From Iris pallida (taxonomy: Eukaryota > Streptophyta > Magnoliopsida > Asparagales > Iridaceae), in NCBI GenBank assembly GCA_029216955.1, contig JANAVB010005597.1:44079466-44143465 (forward strand): a stretch of DNA of 64,000 bases, given 5' to 3'. A model generated the notes under the pieces. The model had not been told where the DNA came from. It did no database searches and saw nothing but the letters and a program-made list of their open reading frames with translations. Shown here piece after piece: positions 1 to 11,384 of this stretch; the first letter of the stretch is position 1, and each line of letters opens with the position of its first letter. Made by a program: the position numbers and the translations under genes.

Positions 1-909
1 ACTCTGTGCAATCTTTAGTCTTTCCCGAATTAGCTTGACCTTCTGCACCGTCTGTTCTACCAGCTCCGGGCCGAGTATCTGCCGTTCCCCGACTTCATCC
101 CAGCAAATGGGCGATCTGCACTTCCGACCGTACAAGGCTTCATACGGCGCCATTTGGATGCTGGACTGGTAGCTATTGTTATATGCAAATTCCGCCAACG
201 GTAAGTGGACGTCCCAGCTTGATTTGAAGTCGATTGCACAGAGCCGTAGAATGTCTTCGAGAATCTGATTAACGCGCTCCGTTTGGCCGTCGGTCTGTGG
301 ATGGTAAGCTGAACTGAACTGCAACTTAGTATCCAGCGCCGACTGAAGGCTACTCCAGAATTGCGACATGAACCGTGAATCCCGATCAGAGACGATGGAT
401 ACTGGAACTCCGTGCAGCCGTACGATCTCGTCAAGATAAATCTGCGCCAGCCGATCAACGCTCCAAGTAACTTTAATGGCAATGAAGTGCGCCGACTTGG
501 TTAATCGATCGACGATGACCCAGATGGCGTCGCTCCCCCGTGGTGTCTTCGGCAGGCCAACAATAAAGTCTATCGTGACATGATCCCATTTCCACTCTGG
601 AATGGCAAGGTTCTGCATCTTCCCGCCCGGTCGCTGATGCTCAGCTTTCACCTGCTGACAGGCCATGCATTGTGACACGAAGAGCGTCACATCTCTCTTC
701 ATCCCGTGCCACCAGAAAGTCATGCGGAGGTCCTTGTACATCTTGGTACTGCCTGGATGCAAGGTATACTTCGCGTGATGCGCCTCCGACATAATCTCCT
801 TTCGTAGTTCAGAATCATCCGGAACGCATAGTCGGCCATTCAATTGCAGCGCGCCGGTCTTGTCTTCCGCAAAGTCGGTCACACTACCTGTTGAAATTCG
901 CTCGCGCAT
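1..909 (-). pseudogene. Gypsy integrase, frameshifted and cut by window edge
   Basis: In the frame after the shift the minus strand is open from about 909 to base 1 with no stop. It shows the HHCC zinc-binding region (HHAKYTLHPG, then CMACQQVK about 600-780) and the DDE core: Asp in VTIDFIVGLP (codon at 568-570), Asp in VSDRDSRF (about 365-400) and Glu in QTDGQTERVNQ (about 265-300). The C-terminal GPY-like start (PYEALYGRKCRSP) is near 105-150. Function in active elements is insertion of the cDNA into the chromosome. Here it has lost its link to RT through the one-base shift. It continues beyond the window. Confidence 0.9.
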
Positions 910-3900
910 TTTTCTTCAGGTACGGATCATCCTTCTGAGCGGCCATGATCTTTTCCAGCAAACTCGGCTCTAACTGCAGCTGCGCCAACCGTATATCCCT
1001 GAATCGAACCCGGAGATCGATGCCCATTTCTTCGAGATCTTGTAGTAGTCTGCGGTCGATGGATAGCGAGGCAAGGTATTTCCGACTCAGAGCGTCCGCC
1101 ACCACATTTCCCTTGCCCGGAGTATAGTCGATCGTCAAGTCATAGTCTTTGATTAGTTCGAGCCAGCGCCGCTGTCGTAAGTTCAGTTCCTTCTGGGTGA
1201 AGAGATACTTGAGGCTCTTATGGTCGGTATAGATCGCGTACGCCACGCCATATAGATAGTGACGCCACAATTTCAACGCAAACACAATCGCCGCTAACTC
1301 CAAGTCGTGCGTAGGATAGTTCTTCTCGTGCGGCTTCAACTGTCTGGAGGCGAATGATATCACCTTGTTCCGCTGCATGAGCACGCATCCCAAGCCCTGG
1401 CCTGAAGCATCGCTGAATATCTGAAAACCCTCTGGCCCATCCGAAAGTGCGAGTATGGGTGCCGAAATCAGCCGCTGTTTTAGCTCCTGGAATGAAGCTT
1501 CACAGTCATCCGACCACTCATACGCGACTCCCTTTTGAGTGAGGCGAGTCAGTGGCGATGCAATCTTCGCGAAGTCTTTCACGAAGCGTCGATAGTATCC
1601 CGCCAAACCAAGAAAGCTTCTAATCTTGCTAGCAGACGCAGGCCTCTTCCAATCAGCAACGGCTTCCACTTTCTTCGGGTCGACTGCAATGCCTTCGGAC
1701 GAAATGATGTGACCAAGGAAGGATACGCTGCTAAGCCAAAATTCGCACTTACTTCGCTTCGCATATAGCTGGTTCTCTCGAAGTATCTGGAGCACGGTCC
1801 GCAGATGTTCTGCATGCTGCGCCCTATCTTTCGAGTAGACAAGAATGTCGTCAATAAAGACTACCACAAATTTATCAAGGAAGGGTCGAAACACCCGATT
1901 CATTAGGTCCATGAAGGCGGCAGGGGCGTTCGTCAGGCCGAATGGCATCACCAGGAACTCGTAGTGGCCGTACCGAGTGCGAAAGGCTGACTTTTGCATG
2001 TCGTCCGACTTGATCTTGAGCTGATGATAGCCCGAGCGGAGATCAATCTTCGAAAATACCGAGGCGCCTTGCAGTTGATCGAATAAGTCGTTTATGCGGG
2101 GCAAAGGATACTTGTTCCGGATGGTGGCCTTGTTCAGCTCTCGGTAATCGACGCACAGACGCATGGACCCATCCTTTTTCTTCACGAACAACACGGGCGC
2201 TCCCCACGGTGAAACACTAGGCCGAATAAATCCCCTGTCGAGTAATTCTTGTAACTGGGTCTTGAGCTCCTTCAGCTCGGCGGGGGCCATTCTGTACGGG
2301 GCCTTTGAAATCGGTCGAGTATCGGAGAATGTATCGATGCTGAACTCGATCTCTCGGTCGGGGGACATGCCGGGTAGCTCGTCCGGGAACACATCGGGGA
2401 ATTCTGCCACAACGTCGGTCTGACCTACGTTTGCACCATCCTGTCGCATGTCTCGAACGGACGCCAAGTAGCCTTCGTACCCAGAATGCAGCATCCTCCG
2501 AGCAGATATTGCCGAGATCAACATGCAGGTCGACGACGCCTCACCACACGAAAAGCAGAATTTAGGCACTCCTGGTTTGCGGAAAGTGACCGTATTCCTG
2601 GCACAGTCTATGGTTGCGTTGCACGGCCCGAGCCAATCCATCCCCAGAATGATATCGAAGTCATTCATGTCTAGGACCATCACGTCCAGACCGATCTTTT
2701 GACCGCCGATACAGATAATCCCGTCGGTGTAGGCTGAATTAGTGAGTATTGGTGTGCCCGAAGGTGTGCTCACACTAAGGTCGAGGTCTAAGGATACTAA
2801 CGAAAATTTGTGCTCGGCGACAAAGTCTGCCGCTATAAAACTATGTGAAGCACCTGAATCAAATAGTACGCGAGCAGGCACATTATTAAAACTAAGTATA
2901 CCTGTCACGACCGTGTCTGAGGCAAGCGCTTCATCTCGAGTCAAGGCGTAGACGCGTCCTTGTGCATTCGGACGCCTGTCTTGATGGTTTGGTTGGGCAG
3001 GCTGAGCAGGTCGAGGCGCCTGCCCTCGGTTTTCTTGACGGTTTTGTTGGGAAGGGGCATTGCGATTCGGTCGAGAATTCTGGCAGTCTCGGGCATAGTG
3101 ACCCCTCCGCCCACAAGCATAGCACTCTGCCTTGGCAAAGTAGTGGTCTTCGGTATGCCCAAGCTGATGGCAATTCCTGCATCGTGGTAACGGGTTCTTG
3201 CCTTGGTAGCCGCCAGTGTGTGGACGCTTTGACGCGTGATTGTTGCCTCCCGTATAGCTAGGACGTTTGTGATTGGAGTGGCGCACAACGTCTTCAGCAC
3301 CAGAAGGAAGCAGGCTCTCAAGACGGAGAGCGTGATTCAGAGCCTCGCCCGTGGTCTTGTACTCCGGGACGCCGACATGCGCACCGATAGATTGTCGCAG
3401 TCCCACTTCGAACCGTCGCACGCGGCACTCTTCAGTAGGCAGAAATGCACCAGCGAACTTGGACAATTTGTTGAACTCTGCGGCGTACTGTTGTACCGTC
3501 CTGTTCTCCTGCTTCAATGACATGAATTCATTTTCTTTTGCTTGGCGAACGGCGGACGGAAGGTACTCGAGTTCGAAAGCCTTGCGGAACGTGGCCCAAG
3601 AGATCGGCGCGGTAGTGTTGTCCGGTCGAATCGCTCGCTTGCGCACGGCCCACCAGTCGTGCGCGTTCAACCGTAGTTGAAGTTGTGCGCAGGCGACTTG
3701 CTTTGATTCTTCGATACCGAGGAGCTCGAAGTGGTCTTCTAGTTCTTCCAGCCAGTCGATCGCAATGGAAGGACCCTCGGTGCCGCTGAAAGAGGTGCGA
3801 CACGCCTTCTTGAATTCTGACACTTCGAAGTTGTACTTCTTTGGTGCCGCTGGTTGAAGCTCAGGCTCCGCCGTATCGACTTCAATGGGTGGAATCGTCG

Positions 3901-4243
3901 GCACGGTGGTAGTAGGTACGGTGACGGTAGGTGCCGTCGCAGAATTTCCGTTGGCCGCAAACGTCTGGACGATCTGCTGCAGGGTATCCATCTGCTTTTG
4001 TTGAAGTTTGATGTGCGCATCGAAGCGAGCTTCGAACTGGGCCTGTCGTTCCTCTACTCGTTGATGTCGGTTCTCAGACTGGTTCCGCTGCGCCTCCATC
4101 ATGCGCAGCATCCTTTCGATGGTATCGTTAGAAGGTCCGGCCTGCCGACGATGCGAGCTACTAGAGCCACTGGAAGCGCTCTGTTCTTGCTCGGCCGTGG
4201 GTTCTGCCACTTCTGCGATACAAAGGCAACGCATCAGTCTCAA
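884..4243 (-). pseudogene. Gypsy gag-protease-RT-RNase H polyprotein
   Basis: An uninterrupted frame of 1119 codons. Gag capsid region is about residues 140-310, followed by CCHC-type knuckles near 355-387 ([14 protein letters not shown] is the better one). Aspartic protease has FDSGASHSF near 461-469. Reverse transcriptase is about 685-850 with the catalytic box FIDD at 796-799. RNase H begins near 940 with [10 protein letters not shown] and ends near the linker ADALSRK. Gag and pol share one frame, as in many plant chromoviruses. The frame ends early because of a one-base shift in a T-run (909-913 on the plus strand), so integrase is no longer joined. The first ATG at 4243 is the longest possible start; a later Met is possible. 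Made in the cytoplasm and packed in virus-like particles in intact relatives. Confidence 0.93.
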
Positions 4244-4338
4244 TTTATTACGGACTCATTGTATGGAACAACTTATCTCATCGTTGCGTGGTCAATGGTT
4301 TGAAACTCTAGACGCGAGGCCAAAGGATGTAAAGCCGT

Positions 4339-4350
4339 GCTCTGATACCA
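4339..4350 (-). promoter_or_regulatory. Primer-binding site (tRNA-iMet)
   Basis: On the minus strand this reads TGGTATCAGAGC, the 12 bases complementary to the 3' end of plant initiator methionine tRNA. It lies three bases inside the LTR end, as expected for minus-strand DNA priming. Confidence 0.93.
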
Positions 4351-4353
4351 TTA

Positions 4354-5963
4354 TGTCACGCCCCGATTCCGTCGAATCGATAGTCGTCCCCCGGGCGTGA
4401 TGCCGTGCGAACCTAAGTTGCGTTCGCACAAGGCATAGTCATAAGGTTATCCGAAACACAACATCAATTTAGAGTACGCAGAGAAATTGAATAACACATT
4501 TGAAATAGAAATAGACTTTTCATTGATAATATGAACTTTACATAGACTTCTTTTTACAATCATTGCCGCGCGGGCTACAACATGACTTCGACTTACAAAA
4601 ATGAACGTCGATGAGATAGTCGTTCCATACATTACACCCTTTTTATACAAGCAAAAACTAATACATATTTCCACCTGCTATGGCGGGAAGTGGAGTCGTC
4701 ATTTTTTTCTTTGGACTGATGTGCGGGTCTTCTTCAAAAGGAAATCCAGAAAACAAGCCTTCACACGGACGAGGCTTCAAAAGAATGCACGCCGCCTTGA
4801 GCTTTAGTTGGCACGCCCTTCGTAGTTCGGGGTACCTGCATGGAGAGCGAGGATCAGTACATTACACTTTGTACTGGTGCGTGGCTATTTAAATTTCCAA
4901 GCTCTCATTTGGTTGAAGAGTTTATATGACATTAGAGTACGAATGTTTCTAACCATCCTAATGAATTTCCAACAAGTAATGACAAGCATAGTGAACTTTA
5001 CGTTGAAACTTACCCCGGCGGACCGCGTCGCGCCTTATGAAACTTACCATGTTCTTTCCTTTCAATTGTTATCTTTTGCATATTAAGTGCTATACTTCGT
5101 GTGTTGGTCACTGGCTCCCAGAGCCATTGTGGACTCCTTTTTGCTTTTGATTAGACGAGGCCCTTTCAGCGCGAGTAGCGAGCCCCGCTGCAAGTCCTCG
5201 CCTAACGTTGTGCCCAGCACAGCTTTTGTATTTGTTTCCTTTCTTGGCCGCAACGGTCCCGTGGCCCCGGGTTGCCGTTCGGGGAAACTCTACCTTGTCG
5301 ACAAGTTGTCCATGACCGTGCAAAGACCATTTTTCTTCTTTTTAGAGATTTAGACATAGCCTACCATTCTCTTTGAAAACTCAATTCTTTTTCCCGTGTT
5401 CGTGCCTTTCGTGCCTTTGCGTTTATCTTTTTTTTTCTTCGTACCAACACTATCGATTTTGCCTAAGAAGGGGGTCGAGAAGAGGAGGGTCAGCCACTCA
5501 CCTTGAGTTTACCTTGGCGAGCGAACTTATTGGTCGCGCTAGACGTCGCCTACGCGATTACCTGAAATCGCACAAGCAACCGATTAGAACACTGCATTAT
5601 TCAAAGAGTTCGATAGGAAATGCGAGTTCGAAATGCAAGCCATGAAACCATCGAAAACATCCACGAAACGCATTCAGAAAACAAAGCCAAAACCAACGCA
5701 AGCGGCGTGAAAAGCAGAGCAACGGGAGGTCTCTCCCGACTCAGCCGCAGAGTCAATCCTCGAGGCGCAACCCGCTGAATATGGGACTTGGTTCCGAAGA
5801 AGACATTCCATAACGAGGAATGGATCTTAATTCAACCGTTCCCGTTCGATCGACTCGGTCGATCCCGACCTATCGGTCCCGGCCGAATCGATAGCGACAG
5901 TGTTCCTTTCTCGCGCACCCCGTGGACAGAGTACGGGGCACGATGTAGGGACGGGGCACTACA
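4354..5963 (-). repeat. 5' LTR of the gypsy element
   Basis: 1610-bp LTR. On the minus strand it begins TGTAGTGCCCCGTCCC and ends in GACA directly before the primer-binding site. Its full-length relative is the solo LTR at 48224-49831, which defines both ends independently through a target-site duplication. No coding capacity; short open frames here are chance. Confidence 0.92.
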
Positions 5964-6179
5964 CCTGCATAGCCACCATCCACTCCTGCCTGTGTTCGTC
6001 TTCCATAGCCTCTGCGAAACTTTTGGGCTCTCCCCCGTCAGTCAATAGTACATACTCATCCGGTGAGTATCTTGTAGATGGTCGACGATCCCTGTCACTC
6101 CTTCTCAGTGGAGCCACTGGTGCTGGCTGTATACCGACAGCCTCCGCCCCTTCAGGAACTACCTCTCCGGCATGCTCAT
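5964..6179 (-). pseudogene. Copia A pol fragment (linker to RT start)
   Basis: Matches copia B at about 55495-55710 nearly base for base, including the segment PAPVAPLRRSDR and the start of RT (YSPDEYVLLTDGGEP). It is cut on the left by the gypsy LTR and on the right by L1. The last five bases, CTCAT (6175-6179), are the L1 target duplication repeated at 13605-13609. Confidence 0.88.
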
Positions 6180-8399
6180 TGTAATGACCCGTTCCGCCCT
6201 AGCGGAACCCCGATTCAAACGGCAAGTGCAACGACGCAAAACGAGCCGTCGACCCGAAGAGTTGCCTCGACCCGATGAAGTATCGATGCAAATCGATGCC
6301 AGACTTGCCTTGGCCCGTCAAGATGAATCCAGATTTAGACTTCCAAAGGCGCGCTCGGAGTATCGCTCGGCCAATGCAAACATCGCTAAGGTGGGTGGCT
6401 CCGATGAACCCGTCACTGCTTAGCCTAGACACATAACAAAATGGACACATTCACGAGAATCGCTAGGCGATAACATCTTGCATGCTAATAAATGACTCAA
6501 CGCACCTAGCTAAGGGAATAATCCCATCTTGCATGCTTGTTTAGAACATGGAAAAGAACTCGGCAAATATAGAAACTCTCGCCCGCGCTCTACGCCCGTG
6601 CTACGGCACAAGCTTATGTTCAAGTCCCGTACGCGTTCAACAATAAAACCATGAATGGATTACAACAATGAAATGGGAAGACTATCAACATAGTCGTTCC
6701 GAGTATAGTATAGCAACATTGAAAGGCTATGGGACCGATGGGTCGCCAAGGCGACTCCCGTACTGGGAGTTGCGTAATACGTGAATGAATGAATCAACGA
6801 ATGAATGAACGAATGGATAAATACGTGAAACATGAATGAACATACGAACAAGTGAAAGAATAAAATGAAAGAAAGAATGTATGAAAGATAAGACATGGAA
6901 GACGCTAGCGACAGGTGTGACGGGCACGTGCAACGGGGCTCGCTACCCGCGCTGTACGGACGCCAACCTGGTCGTTAACGCATTATGGCTAAGGGTTAGC
7001 CTACGGCTCGGAGATAGCCGCTAAGTAAAAGACAAGTTAATACAAAATGGTCGTGGACAAACGGCACGGGCGATGGGGGGGAATACCGTGGCCGTCGTGT
7101 GGAAGGATTCTGCGGCACGGGCGTTGGGGGGGTAAACCGTGGCCGGCCTAGGCGGAATCAACGGCGCTTACGGGCTGCTTGGGTGCGGGCTTGGGCACCA
7201 AGAGACGTAAGTAGGAGGGTATATTCAAGAGACTTAACGGGGTGTACCAGCCATCACCCTACGCTAAGTTGAGAATTGCCACAGGGGAATGTCCTAAATG
7301 GCTCGTAAAGCCAGCGACCCGTGCATGTAGATTAAGTGGACTATGCTGGTGGCAATCCACGTGCAAGTTCTTGCATTGAAATCAAAGTAGTCTAAGTTAA
7401 ATGAACAAGTGTCTCCTGAACATGCTTGCAAAGTAACATCGTGAACATGAACGTGCTCGAAATGTAACATGCCTGAACATGCTTGCAAAGTAACATCCTG
7501 AACATGAACGTGCTAGAAATGTAACATGCCTGAACATGCTTGAAATATACCACCCCGAACATGCTTGAAATGTGCTTCCTGAACATGCTCGAAACGTAAC
7601 ACTAGAACATGCCCACGACGTGCTAGAACCCGAGACATAGACACGCCCGTAACATTGAATGTTTACATAAATCGCGTCATGTTACTTCATGTTAATGTTG
7701 ACTAACTTGGTTTACCTTGGACAGGGAAGGCCGGACGGTAAGTATGGGTAAGTCGTGCATGCATTTTTCCATGCGACACTTGAAATCAGCAACACGAGAT
7801 AGGTCCTGATATGTGCCGTGAAATTCACCCTAAGGCAAGATTAGAAAGACAATGAATGATAGTCGGTGCACGAAAGTAAATGCAATGTGTTTGGTAATGA
7901 TGGCGTTGTGGGCGAGCTAGCCTCCCCACCAGTGCATAACAATGTACTGATAACCCCACAGTCTGCTTGCAGGATACAGGAGACGCCGGCTGGTGCGGAG
8001 CTTCCATCGAACGTGTTAAGGCGCGGAGCCAACTCCGGGGCCTTGGGACGTTGCAGAAGCTGAAGCACCCTATACAGGACATAATGTATCGGAACATCGC
8101 CATGTATCATTCCATCTTGTAAGCCACTTGGCACGCCTTTTATGTTTCAGAGAGAGAGCTTGAGCGATTTGTAATATCGGCCTAGCGCCGCTTGTAACCT
8201 TCGTGAATATCAATAAAGAGATCGAATTTGCTTCTACTTGTGTTTATTTACTTTCCGCTGCAATGGGGACACTCTGTGCGACTCTGTGGCCTAGCTCAAT
8301 CGGCCGTTTCTGGACTTGGCCTTGCACGGGCGCAACCTAGGCCCGTGCGGCATCACGCCTTAGCGAGGACGATCGCTCCTACGGGAGCGGGGCGTGACA
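6180..8399 (+). repeat. L1 5' LTR
   Basis: Starts TGTAATGACCCGTTCC and ends GGGGCGTGACA. Contains a mini-satellite of CTGAACATG units (about 7400-7610), putative splice signals (7721-7743 and 7971-7972) and a polyadenylation signal AATAAA at 8212-8217. Confidence 0.93.
7400..7610 (+). repeat. CTGAACATG mini-satellite in L1 5' LTR
   Basis: About seven degenerate units of 24-32 bp, each starting with a form of CTGAACATG and ending with a form of AAATGTAACAT. The same array is in the 3' LTR at about 12612-12815. In the older L1-type solo LTR only one recognisable unit remains (about 31405-31430). Confidence 0.85.
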
Positions 8400-8402
8400 G
8401 AT

Positions 8403-8414
8403 TGGTATCAGAGC
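8403..8414 (+). promoter_or_regulatory. L1 primer-binding site (tRNA-iMet)
   Basis: TGGTATCAGAGC, three bases after the LTR end. The following leader (ACGGCTTTACGTCCTTGG) is shared with L2 and nearly shared with the gypsy element. Confidence 0.93.
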
Positions 8415-11384
8415 ACGGCTTTACGTCCTTGGACTTCACATCGAATTCTCAGTTTTGAAAGCTCGTTGGAAATAAGAAAGTGTATGCTCTCTCTCGTTGT
8501 GCCTTGGGATGTTCCATACAATAAGTCTAATACTTTCAAAAGCTCGTACAAGTACTCGGTTGAACGGGATCGATAGGCGAAGGCCTTTGTGCCAAACCAC
8601 GATAGACTTGAGTCGAAGGAAAACTAAATTGCTAGAAGTTAGCAAACACAAGGCTCGCTTGAATAACTTTACGCTAACAATGTCGAACTATGTTAGACTT
8701 GACTCGATAGAGAACATATGTTAAGTTAACATGTCGCGTGCGTGCCTGACTAGTCTTGCGTCGACCTAGCAAGTGAGCGTGCAAACTTGAATGTAGTCCG
8801 TACGGGATGGTATAGTGGTACAACTTAGCCCGCGTGTCGTGCACCTCGATTTTTGGGTGCAATCGGGTTGCGAGCGATATCGAGTATCGCTCGATCGAGA
8901 GCGAAAATACACTTTGAGTGTCTACCGATAGGAACGCTATCGAGTTAATACTTAGGCGTGCACGAAAGATTGGCTTGGATTTTGAGGATTAGCCTGAACG
9001 ACTTAGAACGTCGAGGCGACGTGAGCGGTTACGCTAGAGATTCGTCGAACGAATCTGAAGGATATCTTAGCGCATGACGCGAACGTGATTGAGGATTAGA
9101 CCGTATGGCTTGAACCTGAGTGGTGTATGTGATAGGTTCGAATAAGAATGAGAATGAGTGTCGACGACTAGTCGAGTGGCTCGAATCCGAGTGGTGTATG
9201 GATGTTCTTGGAAAAATCATTCGAGCGAAACTTGAGGATTTCGAAACACAACGAGTACGTCGACGAGGCGATGCGATCGCGCAAAGCCTTAGAACGTGTC
9301 ACGCTTAGTTGGCCGTGACTTTAAAGGTCCCGAACGAGATGTCGCTGGGCAACTTGTGAATGGGTAACGCATGTTAGAAAACGACTCGGAACGACGAATG
9401 GAAATAAATGGTCTTGATCGAGGAAACTTAGAGCATCGCACGTACGATTTCGGATTGATACAAATGAAATGTGACTTGAATCTTGAACAACGATCTTGAA
9501 ACGAGCTCGAGGAATAGCAGATGAACTTGATCTTGAATATTAAATAAAATAGTGGAATATCCAACTCGGACAACGGCATCGTCGCATGACTCGAAATTGG
9601 TTGCAAAGGAAGATCGTCAGGTTACGCATATCGTCGATGGTATTGAGGCATATCAAAGATCGATATGCGATAACTCGGGGGTACTCTGACTCGGCGAATG
9701 ACGATCGTTCAAATGTCATTGTTCCGTTGGAAGCTATACTTGGGATGTTGAAACGTGTCAAGGAAAAATATAGACGTGGCTCGTGGATTTTTTGGTTGAA
9801 CAAAATGACGAATGGACTATCGATCTTGGCTCGAATGAAAATGAAAATACTTGGATTTACTTCGACGATAACCTCAACGTCGACATGCTTGTCTTATGCG
9901 AGCGCAACTCCAGCCTCGCACATGCATTGCGCCGAATAGGGCGATCACTCCGCGTGAGCGCTGGTATGGTGATTCATACAGCGGGGGTGATTGACCTAGC
10001 TTGGCGTAACAATTTGTGTGCTTCGATTTGTGGTTTGACGCGAAGGTGACTCAAGAATGGATTTGTGTGCTTGAAGAATCGAACTTGAGGATTGAGTAGG
10101 TCCAATCCGCGTATCGAAAATGAATTAGTCTGGACCCAAACAAGAGTTACGCCCCGATGAGAATGATTGTTCCACGGGAGCGTTGTATGGTGATTCGTGA
10201 ACCACCGTGGATAATCGGACTCGCGTGAGATTGGGGCGCAACATATTGTCAAGTTAGATGAACTCGTGATCGAATACGTGAATTGGTTAGAATGGATATG
10301 TGAAGTATGTCAATTTAGTGATTTGAATGGATTTGAATTCGTTGCAGTGTGCGACGAATACATTGATGCGAATAGGTGATCGTGCTCGATGTTTAGAAAT
10401 CTGAGTGCCGCGAGCTTGGGTAGAAAATCCCGTACTACCGACTTTGGTTTGACCCTAGGATTGGGGTCAGTGTTGGCATTATTGTTAGGGAACTATGATT
10501 CCAATCCTGACATTGACTTAGCCTCGAAAAGATGGCCTAGCGGGTAGGTGAGACGCCATGTTTCAGGAGTTATCAATCGAAGGATTGATCTTGAGGATTG
10601 GCATGGATGGATAGTGTGAATCACGAATATAGGAATACCCCTCACGAGATTCGGCTGACATGCATATATTCAGGGACGCTTGAGTATGTGCACGATGCGA
10701 CTCGAGTGAAAATGACAATTTTTAGATCATGCGGCTTGGCTGAATGCATGTATTTTGGGGACGCTTGGAATGCGTGCACGATCCAGCTAAGTGATACGTT
10801 GAGTTCTAGCACGACTTGGGGAGTGAACGAGTGCCGTGAACGTGAAATCGTGCTAGTAAAAGTTGGTACAACGAATTGAACCACTGATAGGAAGTTATGC
10901 TCGACGATAGTGCAATACTTGGTCTTGAATTGGACGAAAATTACATAGACTTGGTCGACCCCGCTAAGTAGAAATCATACTGATTTCGTGGACACGGACG
11001 CTTGAGAAGCGAATCGGGTCGTCTCGATAACCGAGATAAACGAAAGTGAGTTTGCCTCAGCCTACGACCCCCGCCTTTGACAAATTACAATGTGCCTCGT
11101 GTGAATATTTTTGTCCCGTGACACAGAGAAATAACAACCAAGATGAAGAAATACTTAAATTGAATAAGTACAAGCAACTATAAAATGAATGAAAGGCTAT
11201 TCAATAAATCGACCAAACGCGTGCGACACGGAACTTAGAAAGATATCTAGTTGGTTCGATTCCATCGAACGATGGAGCCGTTCGATGAAATTGTCTAAGA
11301 AACACGACCACACGAGTTAAGAATGATAGGATGACCTGCACTCAAGAAGTCTCGAGGACGAGACTTATTTTGAGTGGTGTATTA
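8415..11384. other. L1 interior, non-coding
   Basis: No gag, protease, RT or integrase motif in any frame. Blocks near 9586-9720, 10130-10250 and 10437-10530 are strongly conserved with the L2 interior (about 37831-37970, 38360-38480 and 38640-38730), but the differences between them change amino acids in every frame I checked, so the constraint or recent common descent is not protein-based. The last bases before the 3' LTR (CTCGAGGACGAGACTT) resemble the 3' tail of chromovirus pol, suggesting descent from such an element. Confidence 0.8.

Larger units (their letters stand above)
1..5963 (-). mobile_element. Ty3/gypsy LTR retrotransposon, 5' part
   Basis: Minus-strand element, truncated by the left window edge. 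Reading from high to low coordinates it has a 5' LTR (4354-5963), a primer-binding site, a single gag-protease-RT-RNase H reading frame, and integrase in a shifted frame running off at base 1. Domain order and the RT/RNase H sequence style suit a plant chromovirus, Tekay/Del-like, but the chromodomain that would confirm this lies outside the window. The LTR ends exactly where copia A coding sequence begins, so the element is inserted in copia A. The solo LTR at 48224-49831 (1608 bp against 1610 bp) is from the same family. Confidence 0.93.

Noticed and set aside
1535..1768. Plus-strand frames across the gypsy polyprotein
   Set aside because: Antisense shadows of a fully annotated gag-pol frame; no independent motifs.
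6199..6450. 83-codon frame repeated at 11404-11655 and in part at 30191-30421
   Set aside because: It starts at the LTR edge and is present only because the LTR is duplicated; no codon-position bias or known domain. The plus-strand counterpart also reads out of the LTR end.
8403..8414. tRNA gene suspected from TGGTATCAGAGC
   Set aside because: It is only the primer-binding site complementary to the tRNA 3' end; no cloverleaf follows. The same applies at 4339, 15973, 36753, 44897 and 58072.
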